Part shown: positions 9,501 to 17,783 of the stretch, in pieces
Numbering within the stretch: the stretch's first letter is position 1
How the letters are laid out: each line of letters opens with the position of its first letter
Assembly: GCF_016757755.1 (NCBI RefSeq)
Contig: NZ_CP068437.1
Coordinates: 2,294,001-2,358,000 of the forward strand
Source of the DNA: Shewanella sp. KX20019
GTDB lineage: Bacteria; Pseudomonadota; Gammaproteobacteria; Enterobacterales; Shewanellaceae
Length of the DNA: 64,000 bases
Direction: 5' to 3'
Translations under genes and position numbers: made by a program
The notes under the pieces: model-generated
The model's database searches: none
The model's input: only the letters and a program-made list of their open reading frames with translations
What the model was told of the DNA's origin: nothing

Positions 9501-9683
9501 GGCAGTACACAGTATCGTATTGCAACGGATGGAACCGGAATCGATAACCTCTTCGTGACAGGCGACTGGATAAAAACCGGCATTAATGCCAGCTGTGTGG
9601 AAGCGGCCACAATGGCTGGAATGCAAACCTCCAAAGCTATTAGTGGTTACCCTGAAGTGATAAAAGGTGAGCAAGACTTTTAG
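6516..9683 (+). CDS. Acetoacetate decarboxylase-like / FAD-dependent oxidoreductase fusion
   Basis: 1055 residues with a good RBS (AAGGA at 6504-6508). The first ~290 residues resemble the acetoacetate decarboxylase fold: HVYFHPLHIFVNDAMALINGRELFGYPKY. K139 sits where the Schiff-base lysine of the decarboxylase lies, but the second Lys of that pair is Tyr here. From about residue 324 a Rossmann FAD site begins (KIAILGGGVAAMTAAACL, then EEHGLHIWFGFYQNAF). The end (NLFVTGDWIKTGINASCVEAATMAGMQ) is the C-terminal FAD motif of phytoene desaturase/amine-oxidase-like flavoproteins. An acidic, charged insert lies near residues 460-570. No signal peptide. It stands alone between an MCP and a DUF1801 gene. 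The substrate is unknown; a two-domain redox/decarboxylation or lipid-ring enzyme is speculative. Confidence 0.75.
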   Translation: MDALRPDFIYPPGSMLMHSPLILSKADMYGFFLKGKMANLQKSIDTSLNQVAGSAMYFKVLSPYVLTSFTRVDKAYSAYPEDREKGWIQETDIVTWVMVGRQNSSDSDDISHVYFHPLHIFVNDAMALINGRELFGYPKYMCEYEMPDVGAPLTKLSLSAKSFKTFSPDSELAFHPLLSVDCEAAEEHQLSSLEAIGKTWDLFKAQTDFIPELDKLGESQLFSLLFKPAIDQVFLKQLPDSAGDKAVYQAITAAPAKVNKVHSVSLLENDLLATVFDNASFSFKESLGVELGEQHVLLPYHVNFDFEVPQGEVLVDNSFIKKEKIAILGGGVAAMTAAACLTEQPGWQNRYKIDVYQMGWRIGGKGASGRNADKGQRIEEHGLHIWFGFYQNAFSLMRKAYEELDRPAGTPLATFLDAFKPHNFIVLQEDVGGDSDSWPIQFPERSGLPGDGTEVLTLWKVVKAAFSWIRHWLTEMDDLLDEMDEQAKESARPIHWFSREWFEQLNDKIDDSIDDAKESMSSLADKLECHFNQMIGRDCEEHHHDTEDEGGFVESAVDAFRARLEERFVDRLETNDELRRLYIAADLGLTILKGMFVDDVFKHGFDVINDYDYREWLTKHGANQTFTVDSAPVRGFYDLVFAYEKGNFDNPNLEAGTIIRSMMRIALCYQGGVMWEMQAGMGDTVFTPYYEVLKRRGVKFHFFNKVENLECQDGSIQAIEITEQVALKEGLKSYSPLVDVKGLDCWPSQPKFAELDPVQAQLMQKHDINLEHFWSSWDEVYQQHYGHTLPKKRLVKGKDFDKVIFGLSIGSVPHVASEVMEQSEALSLSVEKVKTVATQAYQLWMDQDLAGMGWPLMPDNGEEPVLSGFTEPFDTWASLTHLIDKEDWPAVQPKNASYFCSALPVESYPPASDIDFQQHKTAQAKGGAIAQLNNEIYKLWGNVPAPTVEENGEVQGQFPWQWLHDDTEATGVARFDSQYWRANVDPSERYVMSVKGSTQYRIATDGTGIDNLFVTGDWIKTGINASCVEAATMAGMQTSKAISGYPEVIKGEQDF

Positions 9684-9698
9684 GTTATATTGGAAGTG

Positions 9699-9730
9699 AA
9701 TGGAGCTGGGACTGCCTTGCTCCATTTTTT
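9699..9730 (+). terminator. Rho-independent terminator after the FAD fusion gene
   Basis: Stem AATGGAGC/GCTCCATT with a 12-nt loop, followed by a T run. It starts 16 nt after the stop codon at 9683. Confidence 0.85.
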
Positions 9731-9804
9731 ATTTGCTTGCAGCGCCCCTTTTTTAATCAATAGTCTCTAAACTAACTTTAAGAAAGCTAAATTTGGGGGA
9801 CGTC

Positions 9805-10266
9805 GTGTCACAACCTACTGCAGCTACATTAAAAAATAATACCAAAACCAACCAATTAAAAACACAACCAACAAACGCAGATGTTAATGCCTTTATTGCT
9901 CAAAAGGTGGATGGTCAAAAACTTCAAGATTGCAAAGTTCTGCTAAATCTTCTTACTAAATTGACCGGCCAAACAGCGACTATGTGGGGAACCAGCATTA
10001 TTGGTTTTGGACAATATCACTATAAGTATGCATCTGGCCGGGAAGGGGATTGGCCGCTGGTGGGGTTTTCCCCAAGAAAAAATGGTATCACTGTTTATAT
10101 TATGAACGGATTTAGTGATTACGAAGCGCTATTGGCTAAATTGGGGAAATATAAGATAGGGAAATCTTGCTTATATATCAAATCGTTATCGGGTATCGAT
10201 ATTGAAGTACTATCTTGTATTATCGTTGATTCTATTGAAAAAATGACGAACATTTACTCTGCATGA
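9805..10266 (+). CDS. DUF1801 domain protein
   Basis: 153 residues. I chose the GTG at 9805 because GGGGGA (9795-9800) lies 4 nt upstream; a TTG at 9793 would fall inside that site. The C-terminal ~110 residues fit the DUF1801 (YdhG-like) fold: MWGTSIIGFGQYHYKYASGR, then DWPLVGFSPRKNGITVYI and the later GKSCLYIKSLSDID-like segment. The N-terminal ~30 residues are polar and probably disordered. It is a cytoplasmic protein of unknown function; some family members are described as iron chaperones, but nothing here confirms that role. Confidence 0.75.
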   Translation: MSQPTAATLKNNTKTNQLKTQPTNADVNAFIAQKVDGQKLQDCKVLLNLLTKLTGQTATMWGTSIIGFGQYHYKYASGREGDWPLVGFSPRKNGITVYIMNGFSDYEALLAKLGKYKIGKSCLYIKSLSGIDIEVLSCIIVDSIEKMTNIYSA

Positions 10267-10279
10267 ATATGCCTGTAAT

Positions 10280-10317
10280 AAAAAAGGCGCTTAATACCAT
10301 GTTAAAGCGCCTTTTTT
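10280..10317. terminator. Bidirectional terminator between DUF1801 gene and ggt
   Basis: A-run, stem GGCGCTTAA/TTAAAGCGCC (one unpaired base), then T-run, in the gap between two converging genes. It can serve both strands. Confidence 0.9.
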
Positions 10318-10330
10318 AACGACTTAATAG

Positions 10331-12079
10331 CTAATACCCGACGGTTTCGCTGCCTGCTCTACGAGGATCTGATGCACCAAAGATACCTTGGTCTGTGACC
10401 ATAATTGATTGCGTTGAACCCATTGAATTATTAATCTTAATTTTATGCCCTTTAGCTTCCAACAGCGCTTGAGTATCACGGTTTAAAGTATGCTCTACCC
10501 GGAGAACATCGGGCAACCATTGGTGGTGAATACGGGCTGCATTGGTGGCTTCAGCAATATTAAAATTGTGGTCGATGACGTTCATTATCACCTGTAAAGT
10601 GGTGGTAATGATGCGTGAACCGCCAGGGCTGCCGGTAACGATGTAAGGTTTACCGTCTTTCATGACGATAGTCGGGCTCATTGAACTCAACGGGCGCTTT
10701 TTGCCTTCTACCGCATTGGCTTCGCCACCAATCAAGCCAAAACCGTTAGGCACGCCAGGTTTGGCTGAAAAGTCATCCATCTCGTTGTTGAGTAGGATTC
10801 CCGTTCCTTTAGCGACCAGACCTGAACCATAACTGAAATTGAGCGTGTAAGTGTTAGAAACCGCATTTCCCCATTTATCTACCACTGAATAGTGGGTGGT
10901 TTGATTACTTTCATAAGGCGCGATGTTACCAGGCTTAATCTCGCTGCTGGGTGTTGCCTTATTAATAGCGATTTTTTTCGCTAACGCTGTGGCGTAATCT
11001 TTGTTAATTAACGCATCGACAGGCACATCGTTGAAATCGGGGTCACCCAAATATTCACTGCGATCGGCATAGGCTCTTTTCATTGACTCGGTCATTAAGT
11101 GCAGGGTAGTTGCAGTATTGTGTCCTAGCTTATCAATGGGGTATTGCTCGAGTATGTTGAGCATCTCAATAATATGCACTCCACCAGAAGATGGCGGCGG
11201 CATAGAGACGACCTGGTAGCCTCGATAATTGCCTGATACCGGTTTTCTCTCAATAGCTTGGTAGGTTTTTAGATCCTCAAGCGTCATTATTCCTCCTGCC
11301 GCCTGAACTGCAGTCACTATCTTTTCAGCCGTTTCACCTTGATAAAACCCCTTGCTGCCTTGCTCTGCGATAAGCGTCAGCGAGTGAGCAAGCTCTGGCT
11401 GCTTAAGTGTTTCACCTATTTGATAGTCCGAGTTATCCTTTTTGTAAAAGACGGCTGCAGAGCTAGGCCACTGTGCGATACGCCTCTTCAAGCCTGTTAG
11501 TGATGCCGACAGATCTGGCGTGACCACAATGCCATCTTTAGCCATTGTAATGGCTGCTTTGGTGACTTGTGCCATCGTCATAGTGCCGTACTTTTCTAAC
11601 GCAAGCTCCATTCCCATAACAGTACCGGGTACCCCGACAGCCAGACCATGTTCACGACTGAGCTTGTTGACGGCGTTGCCTTTTTCATCAAGGAAAATGT
11701 CTTTGTGAGCGTTTGCTGGTGCTATTTCACGGTAATCAATAGCAATCGTTTTGTTTTGCTTGGCAAGATGTACCAACATAAAACCGCCACCACCGATATT
11801 ACCGGCACGGGGTAGGGTCACGGCGAGGCTGAAACCTACGGCGACGGCTGCATCTACTGCATTACCTCCCTGTTTAAGGATCTCCACTCCTGCTCTTGTT
11901 GCCAATGCTTCTTGGCTCGCGACCATACCATGCTCAGCCCATATCGGGTGTGCTGTTGCCATGTGGCTGTATATGGATGTTTCTGCAGCATTAACTGATA
12001 GCGGGGCGCTGGCGGTTAATGTTAGTGTGAGTGGTATTGCCATGGAGATGGCAAATGCTAAGCTCTTAAACATGCGCAT
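10331..12079 (-). CDS. ggt: Gamma-glutamyltransferase (periplasmic)
   Basis: 582 residues from the ATG at 12079, chosen because AAAGGA lies 7 nt upstream and a signal peptide follows at once (MRMFKSLAFAISMAIPLTL... cleaved near VNA-AE); an upstream ATG at 12127 lacks both. It hydrolyses or transfers the gamma-glutamyl group of glutathione in the periplasm. The autocatalytic site QTTHYSVVDKWGNAVSNT holds the Thr that becomes the new N-terminus of the small subunit. GILLNNEMDDFS and SSMSPTIVMKDGKPYIVTGSPGGSRI are the substrate-binding motifs of the E. coli enzyme. It stands alone, converging with the DUF1801 gene and diverging from the FemAB-like gene. Confidence 0.96.
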   Translation of the reverse strand: MRMFKSLAFAISMAIPLTLTLTASAPLSVNAAETSIYSHMATAHPIWAEHGMVASQEALATRAGVEILKQGGNAVDAAVAVGFSLAVTLPRAGNIGGGGFMLVHLAKQNKTIAIDYREIAPANAHKDIFLDEKGNAVNKLSREHGLAVGVPGTVMGMELALEKYGTMTMAQVTKAAITMAKDGIVVTPDLSASLTGLKRRIAQWPSSAAVFYKKDNSDYQIGETLKQPELAHSLTLIAEQGSKGFYQGETAEKIVTAVQAAGGIMTLEDLKTYQAIERKPVSGNYRGYQVVSMPPPSSGGVHIIEMLNILEQYPIDKLGHNTATTLHLMTESMKRAYADRSEYLGDPDFNDVPVDALINKDYATALAKKIAINKATPSSEIKPGNIAPYESNQTTHYSVVDKWGNAVSNTYTLNFSYGSGLVAKGTGILLNNEMDDFSAKPGVPNGFGLIGGEANAVEGKKRPLSSMSPTIVMKDGKPYIVTGSPGGSRIITTTLQVIMNVIDHNFNIAEATNAARIHHQWLPDVLRVEHTLNRDTQALLEAKGHKIKINNSMGSTQSIMVTDQGIFGASDPRRAGSETVGY

Positions 12080-12288
12080 TTTCAATCCTTTGTATTTTTT
12101 GTAATGTCTATTGCGGTTGAATCTCATGCTCTGCTCGAGGTAAAACAGCTCTTGAGTTCAACTCTTAATTCGAGTTTAGCAATGTGACGCTTATCGCTAT
12201 TAAATGCAATAGTGATCAGACCATGGCGCGCAATTATGCGCTAACTGACTTATTGATAGCAATTTGACGAAAGGAGTTGGAACTCAGT

Positions 12289-13500
12289 TTGGACAACAGA
12301 AACGATGATGGAATTGAGTCGCAATCGCTGGGAGCATGTTTAAGCTTAGGGTTTGTCGATGCAATAGATGCTGTGGATGCCAGTATTTGGGATGATTTAA
12401 TGGATGATGGAAATCCGTTTAATCAACACGCCTATTTAGCGGCATTAGAGGCTAGCGGTTGTGTTAGCCAACAAACCGGATGGACGCCATTACACCTCAT
12501 CGTGCGCGAAGCTACGCGAATCGTTGCTGTTATGCCGCTGTATATTAAAAGCCACTCTTATGGCGAGTATATTTTTGACTGGGCGTGGGCCGAAGCTTAC
12601 GACAAGCATCAAATTCCTTATTATCCAAAGTTAGTATCTGCGATCCCATTTACCCCAGTTACCGGAGCGCGCATCGGCATCGCCACTGATGTTACTGCGC
12701 AGCTAGTGTGGAATGTGGTTAAGCAGGCGCTTGATGGCAGCTTAATCGAGCATGGTTTTTCCAGTTGGCACTGTTTATTCCTGCCCAAAGAGCAGTTCAT
12801 CGCCATGTCTCAACCAGCAGAAGATAATCCTGCTTGCTTGAAACGACTCAGTACTCAGTTTCATTGGAAAAACAGAGGTTATCAGGATTTCGATGATTTT
12901 CTAAACTCACTTACCTCCCGTAAACGCAAAGATATTAACAAGGAGCGCGCCAAGTTAATGCCCCACAAACTAAGCTTTGAGTTTGTTAATGCAGAGCAAG
13001 CAACTACAGCAATGTGGCAAACATTTTATGCTTGCTACAGGCAAACGTATGCCAAACGCTCGGGCCATGCTGGTTATTTAAATTTGGCATTCTTTGAGTC
13101 GATTGCTAACACCATGCCTGATAACGTGTTGCTGTTATTGGTGCGTAACCTTGAGGAGCAAGTGGTTGCATCTGCGCTGTATTTTAAGTCGAAAACCCAT
13201 CTTTATGGTCGCTACTGGGGCAGTTTGGTTGATATCGACGGATTGCATTTTGAAGCTTGTTATTACCAAGGTATCGAATACTGCATTGCGCATCAATTGG
13301 CTGTATTTGACGCTGGCGCCCAAGGAGAACATAAAGTGGCCCGCGGGTTCGAGCCAGTAGCAACATACTCTACTCACGAGGTGGTTCACCCCGAGTTTCG
13401 CAGCGCCATTGAAAGCTTTACTTTTCAAGAGGCTGATAATATAAAAACTTACATGCAGCAATTAACCAGCAAGCTGCCTTATCGACAACAGGCTGATTAA
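12289..13500 (+). CDS. FemAB-like / GNAT-fold protein (DUF482, PF04339 type)
   Basis: About 403 residues. No ATG fits the start: the TTG at 12289 lies 12 nt after AAGGAG (12271-12276), while a TTG at 12277 touches that site. Family features seen are WAEAYDKHQIPYYPKLVSAIPFTPVTGAR in the first third, RKRKDINKERAK in the middle, and YYQGIEYCIAHQL...FDAGAQGEHKVARGFEP near the end. The family has two acyltransferase-like (GNAT) folds and is loosely named peptidoglycan biosynthesis protein, but its reaction is not established. Cytoplasmic; no partner gene nearby. Confidence 0.82.
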   Translation: MDNRNDDGIESQSLGACLSLGFVDAIDAVDASIWDDLMDDGNPFNQHAYLAALEASGCVSQQTGWTPLHLIVREATRIVAVMPLYIKSHSYGEYIFDWAWAEAYDKHQIPYYPKLVSAIPFTPVTGARIGIATDVTAQLVWNVVKQALDGSLIEHGFSSWHCLFLPKEQFIAMSQPAEDNPACLKRLSTQFHWKNRGYQDFDDFLNSLTSRKRKDINKERAKLMPHKLSFEFVNAEQATTAMWQTFYACYRQTYAKRSGHAGYLNLAFFESIANTMPDNVLLLLVRNLEEQVVASALYFKSKTHLYGRYWGSLVDIDGLHFEACYYQGIEYCIAHQLAVFDAGAQGEHKVARGFEPVATYSTHEVVHPEFRSAIESFTFQEADNIKTYMQQLTSKLPYRQQAD

Positions 13501-13520
13501 GCGGTTGCTAGCTAAGGCGA

Positions 13521-14141
13521 TTAGCCTAACGCTAACCAAAAACCGACCGCTATCATTAACGAACCCGCGATACGGTTCATCCATTTAATGTTGTCACCGC
13601 GGCTTAAAAAGACCCGTAAGCTTTTACCACCCGTTGCGTAAGCCATCATGCTGGCAAATTCGGTAAACATGATGATACCGAGCAAAGCGAGTAACTGCGG
13701 TGCGACTTCACGCTCGACATTAATAAACGGCGGCAGCAGCGACACCATAAAAGCCCAACCTTTCGGATTGGCTATTGCGGTCATAAAGCCCTGTGTCATC
13801 AGCTCGACATTGCCAACGCTCGGTGCTGTTTGGCCCTCGACTAAAGCCATTTTTCCTCTTGAGCGCCACATGTTTACGCCAATATAGGCGAGATAAAGGC
13901 CACCAACCCATTTTAGTACTGCAAACACTTCAGGGTAATTGAGCATGATGCTGGCAACCCCCATTACAGCCGCGACAGCAACAAGTGCTACGCCGACGAG
14001 TTCCCCAAGCATCATCCACATAGTACGGCGCACACCAATGCTCATGCCTAGTGTCATGGCTAAAGTCATGCACATACCGGGGGTAATAGAAACAAAAAAG
14101 AAAGTGGGCAGAAATACGGCGAGTAAAGCGATATCAGGCAT
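13521..14141 (-). CDS. LysE/RhtB-family amino-acid exporter
   Basis: 206 residues, six hydrophobic segments, the standard size of the family. The N-terminal half carries the family stretch FVSITPGMCMTLAMTLGMSIGVRRTMWMMLGELVG (compare GPG...G...G..G in RhtB/LysE). The second half holds TGFMTAIANPKGWAFM-type residues (TQGFMTAIANPKGWAF), the typical NPK motif. Inner-membrane export of a neutral or basic amino acid or homoserine lactone is likely; the substrate cannot be told from sequence. It converges with the FemAB-like gene 20 nt away. Confidence 0.9.
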   Translation of the reverse strand: MPDIALLAVFLPTFFFVSITPGMCMTLAMTLGMSIGVRRTMWMMLGELVGVALVAVAAVMGVASIMLNYPEVFAVLKWVGGLYLAYIGVNMWRSRGKMALVEGQTAPSVGNVELMTQGFMTAIANPKGWAFMVSLLPPFINVEREVAPQLLALLGIIMFTEFASMMAYATGGKSLRVFLSRGDNIKWMNRIAGSLMIAVGFWLALG

Positions 14142-14270
14142 GGCGTTGCAAGTCTCAGTAGTTAAAACGGCTTAGTTGCTAATGGGGATTAGCTGGAGCG
14201 TTATTGTAGAGAAGATAGCTGCCTTTGGATATAAAGCGGGATACAAATTCAGAATATTATCTGATATAAA

Positions 14271-14307
14271 AAACCAGCTTAGCCGATTGATAGGCATAAA
14301 CTGGTTT
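14271..14307 (-). terminator. Candidate terminator of the hmgA-hppD transcript
   Basis: Read on the minus strand: stem AAACCAG/CTGGTTT with a long loop, followed by TTTTTTAT. It lies about 115 nt after the hppD stop. The long loop makes it a weaker call. Confidence 0.5.
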
Positions 14308-14419
14308 ATTAACGAGCGATAGGCGTTATGAACGTTTCTTTAAGCGCTTTTTATTAGAGCTATTCATATGCCATACTCTAAAAATTGCACTCTCAATGAC
14401 TGCGCTTTATAAGCACTTA

Positions 14420-15460
14420 TTAAAGCACGCCACGTCGCTGCTGATCACGCTCAATGGATTCAAATAGTGCTTTAAAGTTACCTTCACCAAAGCCTTCATT
14501 ATTTTTACGCTGAATGATCTCAATGAAAATGGGACCAAAGAGGTTTTTGGTGAATATTTGCAGTAAATAACCATCGTCATCACCATCGACCAAGATTTGA
14601 TGATGCTTGATACGATCATGGTCTTCAGTCACTTGTGGTAACTTCTCAAAAATAGTGTCGTAATATTCAGGAATAATATCCAGCGTTTGGATAGATGAGC
14701 CTTCCATCGCATCCAAAGAGCCGACAATATCGCGGCTTCTGAAGGCTAAATGCTGCACACCTGGGCCGTCGTATTCACGTAAATACTCATCAATCTGATT
14801 CTTGTCGCTACCCTTTCCTTCGTTAATTGGGATGCAAAAGCTGCCATCTGGCGAACGTAGAGCATAAGAAATAAGTGCTGTTTGTGAGCCTTTAATGTCA
14901 AAGTAACGGACTTCGGTAAAGCCAAAAATATCTTTATAGAAGTTTGACCAATGCTCCATCGTGCCTTTGTAGACGTTATTAGTCAGGTGATCAACTTCCA
15001 TGAAGCCTTTCTCTTGCGTAATAACTTGCTCATCTAAGTCTTCAAAGTCAGTGGCATAGATATTGTCAGATTCACCAAAGGTATCGATGAAATAGATAAG
15101 GCTGTCGCCGATGCCATAAATGGCTGGATAGGGCATATCCTTAGCGTCTTCATCGGCGGGCTTTGCACCGCGAGCAACTGCACCTTCAAAGGCTAACTGT
15201 GCATTCTCGACTCGCCAACCCATAGAGCAAATTGCTGGGCCATGGCTTTTGGCAAAGTCGGCTGAAAAGCCCTTGCGTTCGGTGTTAAGCAAAAAGTTAA
15301 TATCATTTTGCTTGTAATACAAAATATCTTTCGACTTAGACTTCTTCAATAAAGAGAAACCAAAATCAATGAATACCTGATGCATGAAATCTTGCTCTGG
15401 TGTGGCAAACTCGGTAAATTCGATGCCGAGTAAGCCCAGTGGGTTTTGTTCGCTTGCCAT
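14420..15460 (-). CDS. hppD: 4-hydroxyphenylpyruvate dioxygenase
   Basis: 346 residues from the ATG at 15460, which is preceded by AAAGGATA; an upstream in-frame ATG at 15478 lacks an RBS. It converts 4-hydroxyphenylpyruvate from tyrosine to homogentisate with O2 and Fe(II). The iron ligands of the family are visible: His in MEVDHLTNNV, His in GVQHLAFRSRD, and Glu in FGPIFIEIIQR near the C-terminus. Two vicinal-oxygen-chelate domains are present. It is transcribed with hmgA, 63 nt upstream, whose product consumes homogentisate. The later steps (maiA, fahA) are not in this window. Confidence 0.96.
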   Translation of the reverse strand: MASEQNPLGLLGIEFTEFATPEQDFMHQVFIDFGFSLLKKSKSKDILYYKQNDINFLLNTERKGFSADFAKSHGPAICSMGWRVENAQLAFEGAVARGAKPADEDAKDMPYPAIYGIGDSLIYFIDTFGESDNIYATDFEDLDEQVITQEKGFMEVDHLTNNVYKGTMEHWSNFYKDIFGFTEVRYFDIKGSQTALISYALRSPDGSFCIPINEGKGSDKNQIDEYLREYDGPGVQHLAFRSRDIVGSLDAMEGSSIQTLDIIPEYYDTIFEKLPQVTEDHDRIKHHQILVDGDDDGYLLQIFTKNLFGPIFIEIIQRKNNEGFGEGNFKALFESIERDQQRRGVL

Positions 15461-15483
15461 TGTTATATCCTTTATCAATTCAG

Positions 15484-15508
15484 ACCAGCCATTACGTTGA
15501 CGGCTGGT
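15484..15508 (-). other. Hairpin between hmgA and hppD
   Basis: A 7-bp inverted repeat ACCAGCC/GGCTGGT with an 11-nt loop lies between the two genes, just upstream of the hppD RBS. There is no T-run, so it is not a standard terminator; it could tune the hmgA:hppD ratio or mRNA stability. Confidence 0.4.
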
Positions 15509-15523
15509 GTTCTTGGGTCATTG

Positions 15524-16684
15524 TTAACTTTCAATCCAAGAACGGTTGTAGTCGATGCTCATGCAGTTCTTTACATGTTCAGTCAATTTCAGTGGGGCGA
15601 AAGTATCGACCATCACTGCGTATTCGTAAGTTTCTGTTTTGCCTATTGAGGCTTCAGTGCGACCCGGTTGAGGGCCATGAGGGACCCCTTTTTGATGTAA
15701 TGTCATATAACCAGCTTCAATGCCGGTTCGGCTCATAAAGTCACCGTCGACGTAATAGAGCACTTCATCACTGTCGATATTTGAGTGGTAGTACGGTGCT
15801 GGAATCGATTGTGGGTGGAAATCATAGGGACGCGGTACAAAGTTACAGATCACAAAGTTGTGCGCTGTAAAGACAAGATGGTCCGATGGTGGCAGATGGA
15901 TCTTACCTACTTTTGGCGCATACTCTTGAATATTGAAAGCCCAGGGGTAAACGCAACCGTCCCAACCGACGAGATCAAACGGATGCCACTCTAAAGAGGT
16001 CAGTTGATACTTATCGCCAAACTTACACACTAATGAAAAGTTACCCTGTTCGACGACTGCATCTTGTAATATTGGCGTGCGAATATCTCGTTCACAGTAG
16101 GGGGACGATTCCAGCATCTGTCCGTATTCATTGCGAAAGTGCTTTGGTACTTCAACCATGGTTGAAGACTCGATAACAAACAGCCTTGCAGTGCTGTAGT
16201 CATCGAATTTGAGTTGATAGGTAGTGCCTCTTGGGATAACAAGGTAATCCCACTTCTTTACGGCTAGTGCACCGTATTCACTATAAAGCGTACCTTCGCC
16301 TTCGTGAACAAATAGCACTTCATCGGCATAAGCATTGCGATAAAATTCGTCGGTGTCTTCCGTAACTTTAGCGGTATACATAGCGACGTCATTGTTGAAA
16401 AATATTTTATTACGAGCGTTGAAAAAGTTACCTTTGCAATCGGCTTGTTTGGTATCCAGTTTATAGTTCTGTATTAACGAGTCTTGCCAGTCCTTGCCAT
16501 GAGATAAACTGTAAGGCGCAACTTCTAACGCCTTAGTCGGCATATTATGGTGATATTTATTGGAATAGATATTGGAGAAGCCATGGGTTGAAAACAGCTC
16601 TTCACGATAAAGCTCCCCATTGTCTTTTTCGAATGTGATATGACGCTTTGTGGGAATACTCCCTTGCTTCACATAAAATGGCAT
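15524..16684 (-). CDS. hmgA: Homogentisate 1,2-dioxygenase
   Basis: 386 residues from the ATG at 16684 (AAGGA 8 nt upstream). It opens the homogentisate ring to maleylacetoacetate using Fe(II) and O2; loss of this step gives brown pyomelanin in related bacteria. Seen: the family opening MPFYVKQGSIPTKRH, cupin core with DEVLFVHEGEGTLYSEYG, YYHSNIDSDEVLYYVDGDF and TLHQKGVPHGPQPGRTEAS with the expected metal-binding His and Glu. It is shorter than the ~430-residue Pseudomonas form but complete. First gene of the hmgA-hppD pair, divergent from a LysR regulator. Confidence 0.94.
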   Translation of the reverse strand: MPFYVKQGSIPTKRHITFEKDNGELYREELFSTHGFSNIYSNKYHHNMPTKALEVAPYSLSHGKDWQDSLIQNYKLDTKQADCKGNFFNARNKIFFNNDVAMYTAKVTEDTDEFYRNAYADEVLFVHEGEGTLYSEYGALAVKKWDYLVIPRGTTYQLKFDDYSTARLFVIESSTMVEVPKHFRNEYGQMLESSPYCERDIRTPILQDAVVEQGNFSLVCKFGDKYQLTSLEWHPFDLVGWDGCVYPWAFNIQEYAPKVGKIHLPPSDHLVFTAHNFVICNFVPRPYDFHPQSIPAPYYHSNIDSDEVLYYVDGDFMSRTGIEAGYMTLHQKGVPHGPQPGRTEASIGKTETYEYAVMVDTFAPLKLTEHVKNCMSIDYNRSWIES

Positions 16685-16794
16685 ACTTGCTTTCCTTGTA
16701 ATGTGCACACTGCACTTATCTAGTCAGTAACGTGATCTACTTAACAATTTAGTTGCTAACTTCAGCAAAAAAAAGAATAATAATTAACCTGTCT

Positions 16795-16813
16795 CCATCT
16801 AAAAAATAGATGG
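16795..16813. promoter_or_regulatory. Inverted repeat, candidate LysR operator
   Basis: CCATCTA-N5-TAGATGG sits in the 158-bp divergent gap between hmgA and the LysR gene, about 30 bp before the LysR start, and contains a T-N11-A core typical of LysR boxes. Regulation of both genes from here is inference. Confidence 0.5.
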
Positions 16814-16842
16814 TATATTTGTGTTTACGCAAGGGGAGCTCA

Positions 16843-17751
16843 ATGCGTATTGATGTAGATGCCTTTAAAGTACTGCAAGTGTTGGTCGAAGAGGGCAGTT
16901 TTGCTAAGGCTGCAGAGCGGTTGCACAAAGCGCAGTCGGCGGTGAGCTATCAAGTTAAAAAGCTTGAGCAACACCTTGGTGTAAATCTTTTTTGTCGCGA
17001 TCAGTACCGTGCAGAATTAACACCAGAAGGTAAAGTTATCTTGGCTGAGGGGCAAAGGTTGCTGCAATACCTGACAAATATAGAACACTTAGCCAGCAGG
17101 TTTAGTGAAGGGTGGGAGCCAAAGTTAGAGTTAGTGGTTGATGGTGCACTGCCAATGAAGCCGATTATGCGAGCACTCAAAAGAATGGCAGAGCAACAAA
17201 TACCCACTAAAGTGCAGTTGAATATGGAATTTTTGGGTGGTGTACAGGAACGCTTTGAGCGTGACAGTGCCGATTTAATGCTGGTTAAAGATTATCGAAC
17301 TGGTCCAAATTATCGGCCGCAAGCGCTACCACAAATTACCAGCATTTTGGTTGTTGCCGATAGCCATTACTTGGCTTGCGAAAGGAATATTAGCCTGTTT
17401 GAACTGCAACGCCACGTCGAACTCACTATTGAAGATTCTTCACCGGACAAACAAAACCGCGATGAACTGCAGTTCGGTGGCGATAAGGTGTTTTATCTTT
17501 CGGGCTTCATCATGAAGAAGAATGCCTTGTTGATGGGATTAGGTTTTGGATGGATGCCAGATTTTTTGATTACAGACGAGCTCGCCAGCGGTCAGTTAGT
17601 TGAAGTTGATTTCATTGGGGGTAACCACTATAGCTTTACGCCACAACTTGTTTCTACCATGGAGCGGCCACTGGGTAAGGCGGGCCGTCTGTTTACAAAG
17701 TTAATAATGGAAGAGTTTAAAGCTGAAGGAGCAGCCCAGTTAGATCATTAA
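16843..17751 (+). CDS. LysR-family transcriptional regulator, probably of hmgA-hppD
   Basis: 302 residues from the ATG at 16843, which has AAGGGGAG 4-11 nt upstream; the upstream ATG at 16810 has no RBS. The N-terminal winged helix-turn-helix reads VLVEEGSFAKAAERLHKAQSAVSYQVKKLEQHLG, followed by an effector-binding domain (about residues 90-295). Divergent placement next to hmgA suggests control of homogentisate catabolism, the usual LysR arrangement. The effector is unknown, possibly a tyrosine breakdown intermediate. Confidence 0.92.
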   Translation: MRIDVDAFKVLQVLVEEGSFAKAAERLHKAQSAVSYQVKKLEQHLGVNLFCRDQYRAELTPEGKVILAEGQRLLQYLTNIEHLASRFSEGWEPKLELVVDGALPMKPIMRALKRMAEQQIPTKVQLNMEFLGGVQERFERDSADLMLVKDYRTGPNYRPQALPQITSILVVADSHYLACERNISLFELQRHVELTIEDSSPDKQNRDELQFGGDKVFYLSGFIMKKNALLMGLGFGWMPDFLITDELASGQLVEVDFIGGNHYSFTPQLVSTMERPLGKAGRLFTKLIMEEFKAEGAAQLDH

Positions 17752-17783
17752 CTTATACTTGCTCCAGTTTTAGATGCAAGCTG

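Noticed and set aside
13501..13520. Possible terminator between the FemAB-like gene and the LysE gene
   Set aside because: Only a 4-bp stem could be found and no T-run, so I do not call one.
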